Shown: positions 52,120 through 61,626 of the stretch, piece after piece
Layout: each line of letters opens with the position of its first letter
Position numbering within the stretch: the first letter of the stretch is position 1
Assembly: GCF_035917455.1 (NCBI RefSeq)
Contig: NZ_CP109078.1
Span: forward strand, 6,432,001-6,496,000
Origin: Micromonospora sp. NBC_01796
Lineage (GTDB): Bacteria > Actinomycetota > Actinomycetes > Mycobacteriales > Micromonosporaceae
Direction: 5' to 3'
Length of the DNA stretch: 64,000 bases
Notes under the pieces: model-generated
Database searches by the model: none
What the model was told of the DNA's origin: nothing
What the model saw: only the letters and a program-made list of their open reading frames with translations
Made by a program: the position numbers and the translations under genes

Positions 52120-53769
52120 CTACGAGTCACCGCCGACAACGGCGGTGAGCAACCCCTGTTCGCTGACCACGGGTACGGAAAGCGTCTTGTATCCGACATT
52201 CTGGAACAGGACCGTCATCCGGTCGTCCTCGTAGCTCATCACCATCCCCGGCCCCCACTCGGTGTGCTCCACCGTGCTGTGCACCGGGAACGGCCCGCTC
52301 GCCCCGTCGGCGGCGGTGCTGGTGCCGGCGTGGCAGCTGTCGCAGTGCCCGCAGGTCGTGGTGAGCTGCTCGCCGAAGTACGCCAGCAGGGCCTGGCTCC
52401 GGCAGCCGGTGGTCTCGGCGAACGCCCGCATCATGTCCGTACGGCTGTTCTGTACCGCCTGCTGCCGCTCGGCCTCGGCGACCGCCGCCCGGCCCGCCTC
52501 CGCCGGCTCCGGGGCGTACCGGGGGCTGCTGACCCGCTGACTGGTTCCCGTCGTACGGGCCGCGCCGACCCGTTCCAGCAGGGCGAGGAGCTGGCCGAGC
52601 TTGCGCGCCCCCATCCCGGTCCGCTCCCGCAGCGCGGTCCGGGTGGCCGGCCCCTCGTGCAGGGCGGCGGCGAGTTCGGTCAGCTCTGCGGCGTCCGGGG
52701 TGCCGCCGGTGAAGAAACGCTGCAACCCGATGTCCTCGGCCCGCCACAGCAGCAGCGCGTGGGCGGGCTCCCCGTCCCGCCCGGCCCGCCCGATCTCCTG
52801 CAGGTAGCTGTCCGGCGAGTCGGGCAGGGCCACGTGCGCCACCCAGCGGATGTTGGGTTTGTCGATGCCCATCCCGAACGCCGACGTCGCCACCATGATC
52901 GGCACCTGGTCGGCGAGGAACCGCTCGTGCAACTCCGTACGGGCGCCGGCCGGCATCCCGCCGTGGTAGAACTCGGCCGCGTGACCGGCGTCGGTCAGCC
53001 GGGTCGCGAGCTCCTCGGCGGCGCGTCGGGTCGGCACGTAGACGATGCCGGGCCACTGACCACCGTCGAGCAGGCCGATCAGGCGCCGCCACCGGTAGTC
53101 CTCGGTCGGGCAGTGCGCCACCTCCAGGAAGAGGTTCGGCCGGTCCAGTCCGGCGACCACCGTACGCGGATCGACCAGCCCGAGCCGGGCGACGATGTCC
53201 TCGCGTACGGGCGGTGACGCGGTGGCGGTCAACGCGACCACCGGCGGTCGGCCCAGTCCCCGGATCAGGTGACCGAGCGCCAGATAGTCGGGGCGGAAGT
53301 CGTTTCCCCAGGCCGAGATGCAGTGCGCCTCGTCCACCGCGACCAGGGCCGGGCGCAGCGCGCGTACCTTGGCCAGCACCTCCGGGTTGCTGAGCTGCTC
53401 GGGGGTGATGAACAGGAACCGGGCCCGGCCGTCCTCGATCTCGTGCAGTGCCTCGGCCTGCTGGTTCGGCGTCTCGGCCGAGCTGACCCGGACCGCGCGC
53501 AGCCGGGGGTTGTCCCGCTCGTTCAGCGTGCGGATCTGGTCCTGTTGCAGGGCGAGCAGTGGTGAGATCACCACCGTCGGGCCGGGCAGCAGTGCCGCCG
53601 GCACCTGGTAGATCGCCGACTTCCCGGCTCCGGTGGAGAGTACGACGAGGGCGTCGCGTCCTTTCATCACCGCCCGCATCGCGGCGAGTTGGCCGGGGCG
53701 CAGCGAGCGCCAGCCGAAGTGGTGCCGCGCGGCGCGGCGCAGGCGGGTCGAGTGCAGTGGCAGCTTCAT
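52120..53769 (-). CDS. Second RecQ-type helicase with Tudor-like C-terminal domain
   Basis: A 549-residue RecQ-like helicase, distinct from its neighbour. Walker A is STGAGKSAIYQVPAA, the DEAH region AVDEAHCISAWGNDFR has Asn where RecQ usually has His, and motif VI is QEIGRAGRDG. A zinc site (CGHCDSC with an earlier Cys) is present. The HRDC domain is absent. Instead residues about 500-549 form a small beta module (STVEHTEWGPGMVMSYEDDR then TVLFQNVGYKTLSV) like the DUF3553/PcrA C-terminal Tudor fold, which could contact RNA polymerase or DNA. ATG 53769 is preferred; 53793 is an alternative. It is the first gene of the pair. Confidence 0.9.
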   Translation of the reverse strand: MKLPLHSTRLRRAARHHFGWRSLRPGQLAAMRAVMKGRDALVVLSTGAGKSAIYQVPAALLPGPTVVISPLLALQQDQIRTLNERDNPRLRAVRVSSAETPNQQAEALHEIEDGRARFLFITPEQLSNPEVLAKVRALRPALVAVDEAHCISAWGNDFRPDYLALGHLIRGLGRPPVVALTATASPPVREDIVARLGLVDPRTVVAGLDRPNLFLEVAHCPTEDYRWRRLIGLLDGGQWPGIVYVPTRRAAEELATRLTDAGHAAEFYHGGMPAGARTELHERFLADQVPIMVATSAFGMGIDKPNIRWVAHVALPDSPDSYLQEIGRAGRDGEPAHALLLWRAEDIGLQRFFTGGTPDAAELTELAAALHEGPATRTALRERTGMGARKLGQLLALLERVGAARTTGTSQRVSSPRYAPEPAEAGRAAVAEAERQQAVQNSRTDMMRAFAETTGCRSQALLAYFGEQLTTTCGHCDSCHAGTSTAADGASGPFPVHSTVEHTEWGPGMVMSYEDDRMTVLFQNVGYKTLSVPVVSEQGLLTAVVGGDS

Positions 53770-53834
53770 CGGAGGCCGGAGGTACCCATGCACGCCGAAC
53801 GTGAAACGGAGACCGGCTCGGGGGACCGGCCCGA

Positions 53835-53864
53835 CGGCCGGGCGGGATGGTCTCCGCCCGGCCG
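53835..53864 (-). terminator. Hairpin after the TAP-like peptidase gene
   Basis: An 11-bp stem (CGGCCGGGCGG / CCGCCCGGCCG) with an 8-base loop, about 76 bases beyond the stop at 53940. Confidence 0.6.
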
Positions 53865-53886
53865 CCGGTCACTCGAACAGGTCGTC

Positions 53887-53950
53887 GTCCCGTTACGCGA
53901 ACGCGTCGCCCTTCCTGATCGAGCGGACGGGCCGTCCCGTTACGCGAACG
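53887..53950. repeat. 17-bp direct repeat at the 3' end of the peptidase gene
   Basis: GTCCCGTTACGCGAACG occurs at 53887-53903 and 53934-53950. The second copy contains the stop codon of the TAP-like gene; the first is a duplicate just beyond it. Confidence 0.85.
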
Positions 53951-55490
53951 GGTCGTCGTCCGCCGCGCAGACGACGCCGGGTGCCGGCAGCGCCCCGGTG
54001 AACAGGTACTCCCGTTTCACCCGCTCACCGCAGGTACTGGGGACGAACATCCCGGTGTGTCCCGCACCCTCGATGGTGAACAGACGACCCCGGGCCAGTT
54101 CCGCGGTGGCGTCGCGGGCGCCGTGCCACGGGGTCGACGGGTCGTACCGGTTGTTGACCACCAGGATCGGCGCGGCGGTCCACCGGTCCCACGGACCCAG
54201 GTACCGGTCCGTGTTGCGGGCCGGCCACTTCGCACACGGCATGTAGTCGAAGACCCCGATCGGACCGAAGTACGGCACCCGCCGTTCCTCGCTCGCCCCG
54301 AGCCGGCTGTAGATCGCGGTGTTGCCGGGCACGATGCTGTCCGCACAGTTGGTGGCGTAGAACGCCTCGGTGTTGTTGGCCAGGTACTCCTCACCCGGTG
54401 TCGGCCGGGCGGCGCGGGCGCCCAGCGTGGCGGTCTGCGGTGCGTTGTAGAGCCGTTCGAGTTGCACGGCGAGGTCCGCCCACCACAGCGGACGCGGCAG
54501 GTTGTCGTTGACGGTGCTGATGATGCTGGTGTACGACCAGCTCTCGCCGTCCACCACGACCGGCCGTTGACGGGCCCGCGCGGTCAGCTCGGCGAACTTC
54601 GTCCGAGGGTCACCGCCGGCCGCGAACGCACACTTCGCCGCCCCCGCGGCGGCGCAGCGGCGCAGGAACTGGTCGAATGTCTCCGCGATGCCCCGGGGTA
54701 CGTCCTGGCGGGTGTCGATCGGCTTGGTGAGCCCGTTGATACCGTGCCCGGTGGCGTTGCCGATGAAGTCCAGCGCCCCGTCGAGGACGAGCGCCCGTAC
54801 CCGGTCGGGGAACAGGTTGGCGTAGGTCGCCCCGACGTAGGTGCCGTACGACAGCCCGAAGTAGTTCAGGTGGCTGTCGCCGACCGCACGGCGGAGCAGG
54901 TCGAGATCCCGCGCCGTGTCCGCACTGGACAGGTGGTCGAGCAGGTCGCCGTTGCGGTCGCGGCAGCGGCGGCCGAGATCCTCCGCGGCGGCGTAGAAGG
55001 CCCTCTCCTCGCTCGCCCCGACCGGGAAGGCCGGGATGGTGGAGAAGAACTCCTGCTGTTCCGCCTCGGTGCCGAAGCACCGTACGGCGCTGCTGCGGCC
55101 CACCCCTCGGGTGTCCCACGACACCAGGTCGAACCGGGCCCGCAACTCGGGCGAGAACAGCCACTCCCACCGACCCCGGGCCCGCAGCCGCTCCACCCCG
55201 GAGGCGCCGGGGCCACCGAAGTTCACGAACAGCGTGCCGATCCGGTTCGCCGGATCCGTCGCCGGATCCTTGATCAGGGAGAGGCTGATCTGCCGCCCTC
55301 GCGGCTGGTCGTAGTCCAGCGGCGCGGCCACGGTCGCGCACTGGTAACCGTCGTCGCAGTCCGACCAGGTGACCGGTGGTGCCGTCGCCGTACCCGGCCG
55401 TTGCGCGGCTGCCGGTGCGGCTCCGACCAGCGCCGGTGCGACCGCGATCAGCACCGTGGCGACCAGCAGCCGCGTTGTTCTTCTTCTCAT
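53940..55490 (-). CDS. Secreted alpha/beta hydrolase, tripeptidyl aminopeptidase (TAP) type
   Basis: A 516-residue exported serine hydrolase related to Streptomyces tripeptidyl aminopeptidases and SlpD/SlpE. The signal peptide runs to AAPAAAQ. The oxyanion region is NFGGPGASG, the Ser elbow GLSYGTYVG, the acid in NNRYDPSTPW and the His in GAGHTGMF. The C-terminal part is the TAP-like domain with Cys pairs. RRRTT at the N terminus and ATG 55490 mark the start; an upstream frame from 55529 adds 13 unlikely residues. It probably trims N-terminal peptides from secreted proteins. Confidence 0.9.
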   Translation of the reverse strand: MRRRTTRLLVATVLIAVAPALVGAAPAAAQRPGTATAPPVTWSDCDDGYQCATVAAPLDYDQPRGRQISLSLIKDPATDPANRIGTLFVNFGGPGASGVERLRARGRWEWLFSPELRARFDLVSWDTRGVGRSSAVRCFGTEAEQQEFFSTIPAFPVGASEERAFYAAAEDLGRRCRDRNGDLLDHLSSADTARDLDLLRRAVGDSHLNYFGLSYGTYVGATYANLFPDRVRALVLDGALDFIGNATGHGINGLTKPIDTRQDVPRGIAETFDQFLRRCAAAGAAKCAFAAGGDPRTKFAELTARARQRPVVVDGESWSYTSIISTVNDNLPRPLWWADLAVQLERLYNAPQTATLGARAARPTPGEEYLANNTEAFYATNCADSIVPGNTAIYSRLGASEERRVPYFGPIGVFDYMPCAKWPARNTDRYLGPWDRWTAAPILVVNNRYDPSTPWHGARDATAELARGRLFTIEGAGHTGMFVPSTCGERVKREYLFTGALPAPGVVCAADDDPFA

Positions 55491-55587
55491 CCGCAACCAT
55501 CCTCGACAGAGGGGTCGATCTTCTGACACGGGTCACACGCGCGACCGGGGGTCAAGGTTGCGGGGCATCGACCGACACCTGCACGGC

Positions 55588-55626
55588 CACCGTCCCGGAC
55601 CGGTGCGTGACCGATCCGGGACGGTG
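55588..55626 (-). terminator. Terminator after the propeller-protein gene
   Basis: A 12-bp perfect stem (CACCGTCCCGGA / TCCGGGACGGTG) whose loop contains another 4-bp stem, 14 bases after the stop at 55641. It ends the phoD operon. Confidence 0.8.
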
Positions 55627-55640
55627 CCCCACGCATGGTC

Positions 55641-56891
55641 CTACCAGTTCGAGTTGGTCACGCCGGTACCCAACAGGACCTGGTCGAACTGGTTGCCGTC
55701 GTTGTCGTCGGTGTAGCAGACCGCCACCTCACCCCAGGCCGAACTGGTGATGGCCATCTGCTCCTGGCGGCCGACGGTGGACTGGCTGAGCACCTGCGCG
55801 GCCAGCCGGCCGGTGTCCGTACCGTCCGGGTTGAGGCCGCGGACCCGGACGTCGGTGTCGGTCGCCTGCACCGTCCACCCGACCACCACGTTGGCCTGGT
55901 CGTCGATGCCGACCGTCGGCGCGGCGGCACCCGTACCGGCGGAGGTCTCGACCTCGCTGTGCCGGGCGACACCCGTCGTGGTGAACGAACGGGTCCACAC
56001 CCCACGGGTGCCGGTGTGGTCGGACTCCCAGGCGACGGTGAAGTCACCGTTGAAGTTCGCCGCCACGGCGGGTCGCACCTGCTGACCACCGCTGTTCGCG
56101 TTCGCGGTCCGGCGGGAGAGCGTGACCGCCCCGTTCGCCCTGGCCAGACGGGTGAGCCCGACGTTGTAGGAGCCGTTGGCGTCACCGTCCTCGTCCCACA
56201 CCACGGTCGCCTCGCCGGACGCCGACACCGCCACGTCCGGCCGGTGGTGCTGACCAGTGGTCTGGCTCGCCGTCACCTCGTACGCCTTGGTGGTGATGTT
56301 GGTGTAGCCGGCGGCCCTGACCGTCGCCGGGCTGGTGCCCTGGACGTCCTCCCAGACCACGGTGAACGCCACCGCGGCGTTGTTGTTGGCCACGCCGTCC
56401 GGGTCGACCGCGACCCTCGGCCAGGTCTGCTGGCCGGCGGTGCTGGCGTTGGCCCGGCCCGAGGCGAGGACCGTCCCGGTCGGGGACACCACCCGGTACG
56501 GGACGTTGTAGACCCCGTTGCCGTCCGGGTCGTCGGACCAGACCACGACCGCGTTGCCCTTGTCGTCCAGGCCCACGTCCGGGTTCACGTGCCGCCAGGC
56601 GGCGCCACTGGTGCCACCGGCGGAGAGCTTGACCTCGTACACGGCGGCGCCGTTGTTGAACACCCGCAGGTAGATCTCCGAGTGCAGGTTGTCGCCCGGG
56701 TTGGTGTCGTCCCGGTCGTCCTCCCAGACGACCGCGACCCGCCCGTTGCGGTTGGCCGCGACGGCCGGGGTGTCCTGGTCGCCGGTGGCGACGCTGTTGG
56801 CGGTGGACCAGGTCGCCGCGGCGGCGGCCACGTCCGACGGGATCGGTGCCGCGAGGAGGGACGCGACGAGCAGTGAGGTGATGGCTGACAT
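55641..56891 (-). CDS. Secreted beta-propeller-like repeat protein
   Basis: A 416-residue exported protein. A signal peptide (SLLVASLLAAPIPSDVAAAAA) is followed by six or seven related units of about 55 residues with the pattern P-x-V-A-x-x-x-x-G-x-x-x-V-x-W-x-D, for example PAVAANRNGRVAVVWEDD, PDVGLDDKGNAVVVWSDD, PDVAVSASGEATVVWDED and PAVAANFNGDFTVAWESD. The Asp-rich turns may bind calcium. No catalytic residues are seen. It lies 17 bases after phoD on the same strand with a GAGGAG-type site, so the two are co-expressed. A ligand-binding role near the phosphatase is possible. Confidence 0.78.
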   Translation of the reverse strand: MSAITSLLVASLLAAPIPSDVAAAAATWSTANSVATGDQDTPAVAANRNGRVAVVWEDDRDDTNPGDNLHSEIYLRVFNNGAAVYEVKLSAGGTSGAAWRHVNPDVGLDDKGNAVVVWSDDPDGNGVYNVPYRVVSPTGTVLASGRANASTAGQQTWPRVAVDPDGVANNNAAVAFTVVWEDVQGTSPATVRAAGYTNITTKAYEVTASQTTGQHHRPDVAVSASGEATVVWDEDGDANGSYNVGLTRLARANGAVTLSRRTANANSGGQQVRPAVAANFNGDFTVAWESDHTGTRGVWTRSFTTTGVARHSEVETSAGTGAAAPTVGIDDQANVVVGWTVQATDTDVRVRGLNPDGTDTGRLAAQVLSQSTVGRQEQMAITSSAWGEVAVCYTDDNDGNQFDQVLLGTGVTNSNW

Positions 56892-56908
56892 CGGGTGGTT
56901 TTCTCCTC

Positions 56909-58435
56909 TTACGCGGGACGCAGGCCGGGCTGGCCGTCGACGACGACGAACGAACCGACGGTGGACACCGGGGCGCCGTGCTCGGTGACCGTGGCCACCG
57001 CGCGGAAGTCGGCCCGGACCTGGGTGGGACTGATGGTCGTACGGACGTAACCGCGCCGGTCGGAGGAGAACTTCAGGTGCGGGTTGTTCGACACGTTCGG
57101 GATGGTGGTGCTGGCGCTCCCGTTGCCACCGGAGGTGATCGAGGTGCAGACCAGTTCGGTGCCGATGGTGGCCGACGACGAGTTGGTGTAGTCGGCCTTG
57201 AGGTCGTTGGCCCAGGCCCGGTGCACGTCGCCGGTGAGCACCAGCGGGTTGCGTACGCCCCGCTGCGTCCAGCCCTGCTGGATCCGGGAGCGGGACGCGC
57301 GGTAACCGTCCCAGGCGTCCATGTTGGCCGCCCCGGCGGCGTCGAGCTGGCGGGCGAAGAAGACCTGCTGGCCCAGGATGTCCCAGGTGCCGTAGTGCTG
57401 GGCCAGCCCGTCGAGCAGCCACGTCTCCTGGGCGGCACCGGTGAGGCTGCGCGAGGCCAGGTCGGCGTCGGTGGAGACCTTCCACCCGTCACCGCTGGCC
57501 TGGTCGTCGCGGAACTGGCGGGTGTCGAGCATGTGGAAGGTCGCCAGTTGCCCCCACCGGACCCGGCGGAACAGCGAGATGGCGTTCCCGCTCGGCGCGG
57601 AACTCGGCCGCAGCGGCATGTTCTCGTAGTACGCGCGGTACGCGGCGGTACGCCGGGCGGTCCACTGGGCGGTGGTCAGCGCCGGGGTGTTGTTGGCCCG
57701 GACCATGTTGGCGTAGTTGTTCTCCACCTCGTGGTCGTCCGGCACCACCAGCCACGGCGCCGCCGCATGCGCCGCCTGGAGGTCCGGGTCGGACTTGTAC
57801 TGGGCGTACCGGCGGCGGTAGTCGGCCAGGCTGACGATCTCGCTGCCCAGGTGCTCGCGTACCGCGCCGGCGGTCGCGCCGCCCTCGTAGATGTAGTCGC
57901 CCAGGTGCAGGATCAGTCCGGGATTGTCCTCGGCGATCCGCCGGTACGCCGTGTAGTAGCCCGACTCGTAGTGCGCGCAGGACGCGAAGGCCATCACCAG
58001 TTCGCGGCCGAAGGTACCGACGGCCGGTGCGGTACGCGTACGTCCGACCGGGGAGATGTGCCCCTGGGCCCGGAACCGGTAGTAGTAGTCGGCGTCGGGG
58101 GCGAGACCTCCCGCCACCACGTGCACCGAGTGCGCGTCGGCGTAACGGGCGGCGACCGAGCCGGATGCGACCAGTGAGGTGAACCGGTCGTTGGCCGACA
58201 CCTGCCACTCGACGGTCACGTCGGCGTTGGCCATGCCGCCCTGCCCGTCGGCGTTGAGCGGCGTCGGGGCCAGGCGGGTCCAGAGCACGACACTGTCGGG
58301 CGCCGGTTCGCCGGAGGCGACCCCCAGCTTGAACGGAAACGGTACGGCGGCCTGGGCGATGCGCCAGGGGGCGACCACCGTGCCCGCGGTGGCCAGTCCA
58401 CCCAGGACGATGGTGCGACGGCTGAGCCTCTTCAT
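56909..58435 (-). CDS. phoD: Tat-exported alkaline phosphatase/phosphodiesterase PhoD
   Basis: A 508-residue PhoD-type enzyme that releases phosphate from phosphodiesters outside the cell. Tat signal SRRTIVLGGLATAGT at residues 5-19. Family motifs are VVLWTRLAPTP, FASCAHYESGYYTAYRRIAED (landmarks only), ILHLGDYIYEG, VPDDHEVENNYANM and PLVLTGDVHRAWAND, covering the expected Fe/Ca ligands (Asp, Cys, Asn/His). A fibronectin-like N-terminal PhoD_N domain precedes the catalytic part. ATG 58435 is set by the Tat motif. No PHO box was identified upstream. First gene of an operon with the propeller protein. Confidence 0.94.
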   Translation of the reverse strand: MKRLSRRTIVLGGLATAGTVVAPWRIAQAAVPFPFKLGVASGEPAPDSVVLWTRLAPTPLNADGQGGMANADVTVEWQVSANDRFTSLVASGSVAARYADAHSVHVVAGGLAPDADYYYRFRAQGHISPVGRTRTAPAVGTFGRELVMAFASCAHYESGYYTAYRRIAEDNPGLILHLGDYIYEGGATAGAVREHLGSEIVSLADYRRRYAQYKSDPDLQAAHAAAPWLVVPDDHEVENNYANMVRANNTPALTTAQWTARRTAAYRAYYENMPLRPSSAPSGNAISLFRRVRWGQLATFHMLDTRQFRDDQASGDGWKVSTDADLASRSLTGAAQETWLLDGLAQHYGTWDILGQQVFFARQLDAAGAANMDAWDGYRASRSRIQQGWTQRGVRNPLVLTGDVHRAWANDLKADYTNSSSATIGTELVCTSITSGGNGSASTTIPNVSNNPHLKFSSDRRGYVRTTISPTQVRADFRAVATVTEHGAPVSTVGSFVVVDGQPGLRPA

Positions 58436-58558
58436 GGTCGATAACCCTGGAGGGCGTCCGTGAACGCCACGGTCCGAGGCGGAGAAAGCCACATGACGCC
58501 GAGGTGGTCGCATCGAGGCTAACGGATGTACGGGTCACCCGGTGGTGACTGCCGGTGC

Positions 58559-61417
58559 TCAGCTCGGTGTGTCGCTCGGCGTGTCGCCACGTTCACCCGG
58601 CGCGAACATCGTCCGCCCCAGTTCGCCGCGCGAGCTGATCCCCATCTTCGGGTAGATCCGGTACAGGTGAGTGCTGACGGTGCGTCGGGACAGGAACAGG
58701 CGCTCGGCGATCTCGGGGTTGCTCAACCCCGTCGCGGCCAGCTCCGCGATCTGCAACTCCTGTGGCGTGAGCAGGCTCTGCCAGTCGACCGGGCGGCGGC
58801 TCGCCTCGCCGGCGGCCCGCAGCTCCCGCCGGGTCCTGTCCGCCCACGGCACCACACCCAACGCGTCGAACGCGGCGCACGCCTCGCGCAACAGCGGCCG
58901 CGATTCGGCCACGCGCCGCCGTCGCCGCAGCCACCCGCCGTAGGCCAACTGGAGCCGGGCCCGTTCGAACGGCCACCCGGACAGGTCGGTGCCCAGACGG
59001 GCGCGGAAGACCTCGTCCGTGCCGGCGTCGCCGTCCGCGTCGGTGCCGGCCGAGAGGACTGCTTCCGCGTACGCCACGGTGACCCGCAGGATCGGGGACC
59101 GGGTCGCGGCGACGATCGGTTGCAGCGTACGCAGGATCGCGGCGACCTGGTCGTGGTGCCCGCTGCGGGTACCGGCGTCGGCGAGGTGGCCGAACGCCGA
59201 GAACCGCAGGTACTGGTGGTACGCGCCGTCCGCCGGGTCGAAGATCCGGTACAGATGCCGGTACGCGTCCGCGTCCCGCCCGGCGGCGAGCGCCTCGACA
59301 CCCCGGGTGAGCTGGACCATGCCGAGGATCGGGCTCGCGCCGCTCGGCAGCAACAGCCGCTCCACCTCGTCGGCCAACTCCCGGGCGGTCTCGCCGTTGC
59401 CCCGCAGGGCCTCCACATGGGCCCGGTTGAGGTCGGCGGTCATCGCCCACCGGGGTTGGCCGGTCTCCAGCGACAACGCCCGACCCTCGGTGGCGGCGGT
59501 CAGGCCGAGCCGGATGTTGGCCAGTTGGGCGGCGGTCCAGGCCTGGTTCACCAGTGTGACCGCCAGCAGACCGAGCCGGCCCTGGCTCCGGAGGCCGGCG
59601 ACCGACGAGGCGAGGAAGGTGGTCGCCAGCCCGAGCGCCCCGATCGCGTTGGCGGCGTTGCCGAGCAGGAACAAATCACCCGGATCGCTGTCCATCCGGC
59701 GCATCAGCACGGACAGCCGGTCGAGTGCCTCGGCCCCGCGTTCGATCGGGGCGACCCCGGCGAGCACGTTGACCAGCCGTGGATCCAGCGCCGGCACGTC
59801 CAGCCGTTCCGCGGCGGCGAGGAGCAGTCCACGGGTCTGCTCGTCCGGGTTCGACCACCAACTCCGAACGCTCAGCGTGACCAGGCTGTGCAGTGCGAGT
59901 TCGGTGTCCCCGTTGCGTCGCATCAGGTCCACGATGTCGACGAACGCCGGCAGCGGCGCGGCCCCGGACCAGCCCCCGCCGAGGAACGCCTCCCGCAGCC
60001 AGGACAGCCGGGCCTGGTCGGTGGGCTGGAGGTACTGCTCCTCGACATCCCGGACCAGCCGTACGACGCTCGGGTGGTCGCCGAGGTCGACCGCGTACCC
60101 GGCCGCCCGCAGCAGCCGGTCGGACCGCTCGCGGGCGTCCTCGCTGAGCTGCGCGGCGCGTTCCATCGTGGTCAGCGCGGAGGCGACCGCGCCCCGGCGG
60201 GCGGCCCGGTCGGCGGCGGCGGTGAGGTCCCGCGCCACCTGCTCGTCGGCCCCGATCGTGGCGGCGGCCCGGTGCCGGACCCGGCGGTCGTCCTGCCCGG
60301 CGAGCTGCCGGGCGAGCGCGGCGTGCACCTGCCGTCGCCGGGCGACCCCGGCCGCCTGGCGTACCGCGGAGCGGACCAGCGGGTGCCGGAACCGGATCCG
60401 GAACCCGTCGTCCACCTCGACCAGGCCGGCGGTGACCGCCGCCTGGACGTCGGCAACCGTGACCGGCGTGGTCTCCAGCCCGGCGGTCGCGCCCAGGATC
60501 TCGTCCAGGCCGTCCCCGTCGTCGAGCGCGGCGACCAGCAGCAGCGTCCTGGTCGCCGGGGGCAGCTCGCCGACGAGTGCGGTGAAGGTCCGTTCCACCC
60601 GGGCGGTCAGCGGCAGCGAGGCCGGCAGCAGGGCGTCCGGGCCGAACCGGGCCGCGACCACGGCCAGCTCGACCAGACCGAGCGGGTTTCCGCCCGCCTC
60701 GGACAGGACCCTCGCCCGCAGCGCGGGTGACAACCCGGGTGCCCGGTACGCGAGCAGTGCCACCGCCGGCTCCTCGGCCAGCGGCTCGACGCGCAGTTCC
60801 GGCAGACCGGCCGAGGCGAGCCGGCGTTCGCACTCGGCGCCGTCACGCATCGCCATGACCAGCACGACCGGGTCGGACGTCAGCCGCCGCGCGACGAAGG
60901 TGAGCACGTCCCAGCTCGGCCGGTCCAGCCACTGCGCGTCCTCCACCGCCAGCAGGACGGGCTGACCGGCGGCGGCGGTGGTGGTGGTGAGCAGGTCGAG
61001 CACGGCCAGGGCGACCCGGAACGGTTGACCGACCGGCGCGTCGACCATCCCGACCGCAGCCAGCACGGTGTCGCGGGCGGCCGGCTCCCGTTCACCGTCC
61101 AGGACCGTACGGAGCAGGCGGTGCAGCCCGGCGAACGGAACCTCGATCTCCGCCTGCACCCCGGTTGTGGTGAGTATCCGCATCCCCCGCCGGGCTGCCT
61201 GCGACGTGGTCGCCGCCAGCAGCGAGGACTTGCCGACGCCGGCCTCGCCGCGCAGCACCAGGGCACCGCCGGTGGCCGGAGCCCGGTCGAGCTGACCGGT
61301 CAGCCGGGCCTGCTCCGACTCCCGCCCGAAGAGGACCTCGTCCACCACCCGTACCCCCGGTCCGACCGTCCCGTACTCCGGCGCGGCGGCGGGTGCCGGG
61401 CCGTCACCGTCGACCAC
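58559..61417 (-). CDS. LAL-type LuxR regulator with N-terminal ATPase
   Basis: A 952-residue large ATP-binding LuxR regulator. Near the N terminus are DEVLFGRESEQARLTGQL and the P-loop VLRGEAGVGKSSLL, with Walker B LLAVEDAQWLDR. A long helical (TPR-like) region fills residues about 350-870. The C-terminal HTH (SLLTPQELQIAELAATGLSN, then EIAERLFLSRRTVSTHLYRIY) is canonical LuxR; both parts are given as landmarks. Start GTG/ATG at 61417. It is divergent from an alpha/beta hydrolase gene that it may control, a common pairing. The ligand is unknown. Confidence 0.93.
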   Translation of the reverse strand: MVDGDGPAPAAAPEYGTVGPGVRVVDEVLFGRESEQARLTGQLDRAPATGGALVLRGEAGVGKSSLLAATTSQAARRGMRILTTTGVQAEIEVPFAGLHRLLRTVLDGEREPAARDTVLAAVGMVDAPVGQPFRVALAVLDLLTTTTAAAGQPVLLAVEDAQWLDRPSWDVLTFVARRLTSDPVVLVMAMRDGAECERRLASAGLPELRVEPLAEEPAVALLAYRAPGLSPALRARVLSEAGGNPLGLVELAVVAARFGPDALLPASLPLTARVERTFTALVGELPPATRTLLLVAALDDGDGLDEILGATAGLETTPVTVADVQAAVTAGLVEVDDGFRIRFRHPLVRSAVRQAAGVARRRQVHAALARQLAGQDDRRVRHRAAATIGADEQVARDLTAAADRAARRGAVASALTTMERAAQLSEDARERSDRLLRAAGYAVDLGDHPSVVRLVRDVEEQYLQPTDQARLSWLREAFLGGGWSGAAPLPAFVDIVDLMRRNGDTELALHSLVTLSVRSWWSNPDEQTRGLLLAAAERLDVPALDPRLVNVLAGVAPIERGAEALDRLSVLMRRMDSDPGDLFLLGNAANAIGALGLATTFLASSVAGLRSQGRLGLLAVTLVNQAWTAAQLANIRLGLTAATEGRALSLETGQPRWAMTADLNRAHVEALRGNGETARELADEVERLLLPSGASPILGMVQLTRGVEALAAGRDADAYRHLYRIFDPADGAYHQYLRFSAFGHLADAGTRSGHHDQVAAILRTLQPIVAATRSPILRVTVAYAEAVLSAGTDADGDAGTDEVFRARLGTDLSGWPFERARLQLAYGGWLRRRRRVAESRPLLREACAAFDALGVVPWADRTRRELRAAGEASRRPVDWQSLLTPQELQIAELAATGLSNPEIAERLFLSRRTVSTHLYRIYPKMGISSRGELGRTMFAPGERGDTPSDTPS

Positions 61418-61626
61418 CGGACGGGATCGCGGTGGAGCCTAGGTGCGCCGGAGCGTTCGGCCGATGCCGCGCCCGGCCAATGGTGTGCCCGGTCACCCGC
61501 GTGCCCGCGACGGTCCCTCCACCCGCACAGCGGCAAAAGGAGAACCTACGTCACCTGACGTATAGCCGCCGGTCGGGCAGCGAGAGTACGTTCGGCGCGT
61601 CCGTGCAGGTGAACCTGGGAGAGAAC
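61418..61626. other. Divergent region between LAL regulator and hydrolase
   Basis: A 209-base gap. It has an A-rich patch with AAAAGGAGAA (61536-61545) and no dyad strong enough to call an operator. One or both promoters must lie here. Confidence 0.35.

Noticed and set aside
50404-53217. 937-codon open frame on the plus strand
   Set aside because: It runs antisense through two clear RecQ genes. Its Arg/Gly/Val/Asp-rich composition is the usual shadow of high-GC coding DNA.
58526-60730. 734-codon open frame on the plus strand
   Set aside because: Antisense to the LAL regulator whose ATPase and HTH motifs are unambiguous.
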